NCBI GenBank assembly: GCA_025362255.1
Contig: JANYGY010000249.1
Location: 1-6,778, forward strand
DNA: 6,778 nucleotides
Origin: Planctomycetales bacterium
GTDB lineage: Bacteria; Planctomycetota; UBA11346
Reading direction: 5' to 3'
This document shows, one piece after another, positions 6,746 to 6,778 of the stretch. Position 1 is the first letter of the stretch; every line of letters begins with the position of its first letter. The position numbers were made by a program, and so were the translations under genes. Below the pieces are notes generated by a model. The model did not search any database and was not told where the DNA came from. It saw nothing but the letters and a program-made list of their open reading frames with translations.

Positions 6746-6778
6746 CGGGGCGTAGCTCAGCTTGGCTAGAGCGTCTGG
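6746..6778 (+). tRNA. tRNA-Pro, 5' portion only (cut by window end)
   Basis: The first 33 bases fit tRNA positions 1-31 exactly. The 5' acceptor strand is CGGGGCG (6746-6752), followed by T8 and A9. The D-stem is GCTC (6755-6758) against GAGC (6769-6772), and the D-loop has A14, the GG pair (6764-6765) and A21. G26 follows, then the 5' anticodon-stem strand TCTGG (6774-6778). The anticodon loop lies outside the window. Proline is inferred from C at position 1 with a CGGGGCG acceptor strand, typical of bacterial tRNA-Pro; initiator tRNA also starts with C but normally reads CGCGGGG. No convincing promoter is visible in the 66 bp upstream. Confidence 0.82.

Noticed and set aside
1..6778. CRISPR array, insertion sequence, riboswitch or integrated element
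   Set aside because: No regularly spaced repeats, terminal inverted repeats, transposase motifs or conserved riboswitch cores were seen, and the gaps are too short to hold them.

Overview
This is a GC-rich stretch with dense, same-strand protein coding and short intergenic gaps. It looks like the chromosome of a high-GC proteobacterium. A gammaproteobacterium is my best guess, from the T6SS genes, the TATAAT-type promoter element and the gene content. I cannot name a genus from the sequence.

Layout: (1) Positions 1-1871 hold the end of a type VI secretion system operon. There is the C-terminal half of tssF (cut by the window start), then tssG, coupled by an ATGA start/stop overlap. Together they encode the baseplate wedge proteins. 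(2) Positions 1872-1993 are an intergenic gap with a perfect TATAAT box followed by a stem-loop and a good Shine-Dalgarno sequence. (3) Positions 1994-6679 hold three genes of acyl-CoA and lipid chemistry. The first is a 649-residue acyl-CoA dehydrogenase of the large VLCAD/ACAD9-like type. The second, 39 bp downstream, is a 740-residue two-enzyme fusion: an N-terminal PlsC-type acyltransferase, a middle domain I do not recognise, and a C-terminal Est30-like alpha/beta hydrolase. The third, 72 bp further, is a 133-residue hot-dog (4HBT-type) acyl-CoA thioesterase. (4) Positions 6746-6778 are the 5' half of a tRNA, most likely tRNA-Pro, cut by the window end.

How the genes may work together (inference): the dehydrogenase would oxidise long acyl-CoAs, the acyltransferase domain could place acyl chains on a glycerolipid or other acceptor, and the hydrolase domain and the thioesterase could release acyl chains from esters and CoA. 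That would make a small acyl-chain recycling or lipid-remodelling module. The T6SS genes and the lipid genes are probably separate transcription units.

The most interesting item is the acyltransferase-hydrolase fusion. Both active sites look complete, but the acyltransferase box is HX4E rather than the usual HX4D. There are no insertion sequences, CRISPR arrays or broken genes in the window.
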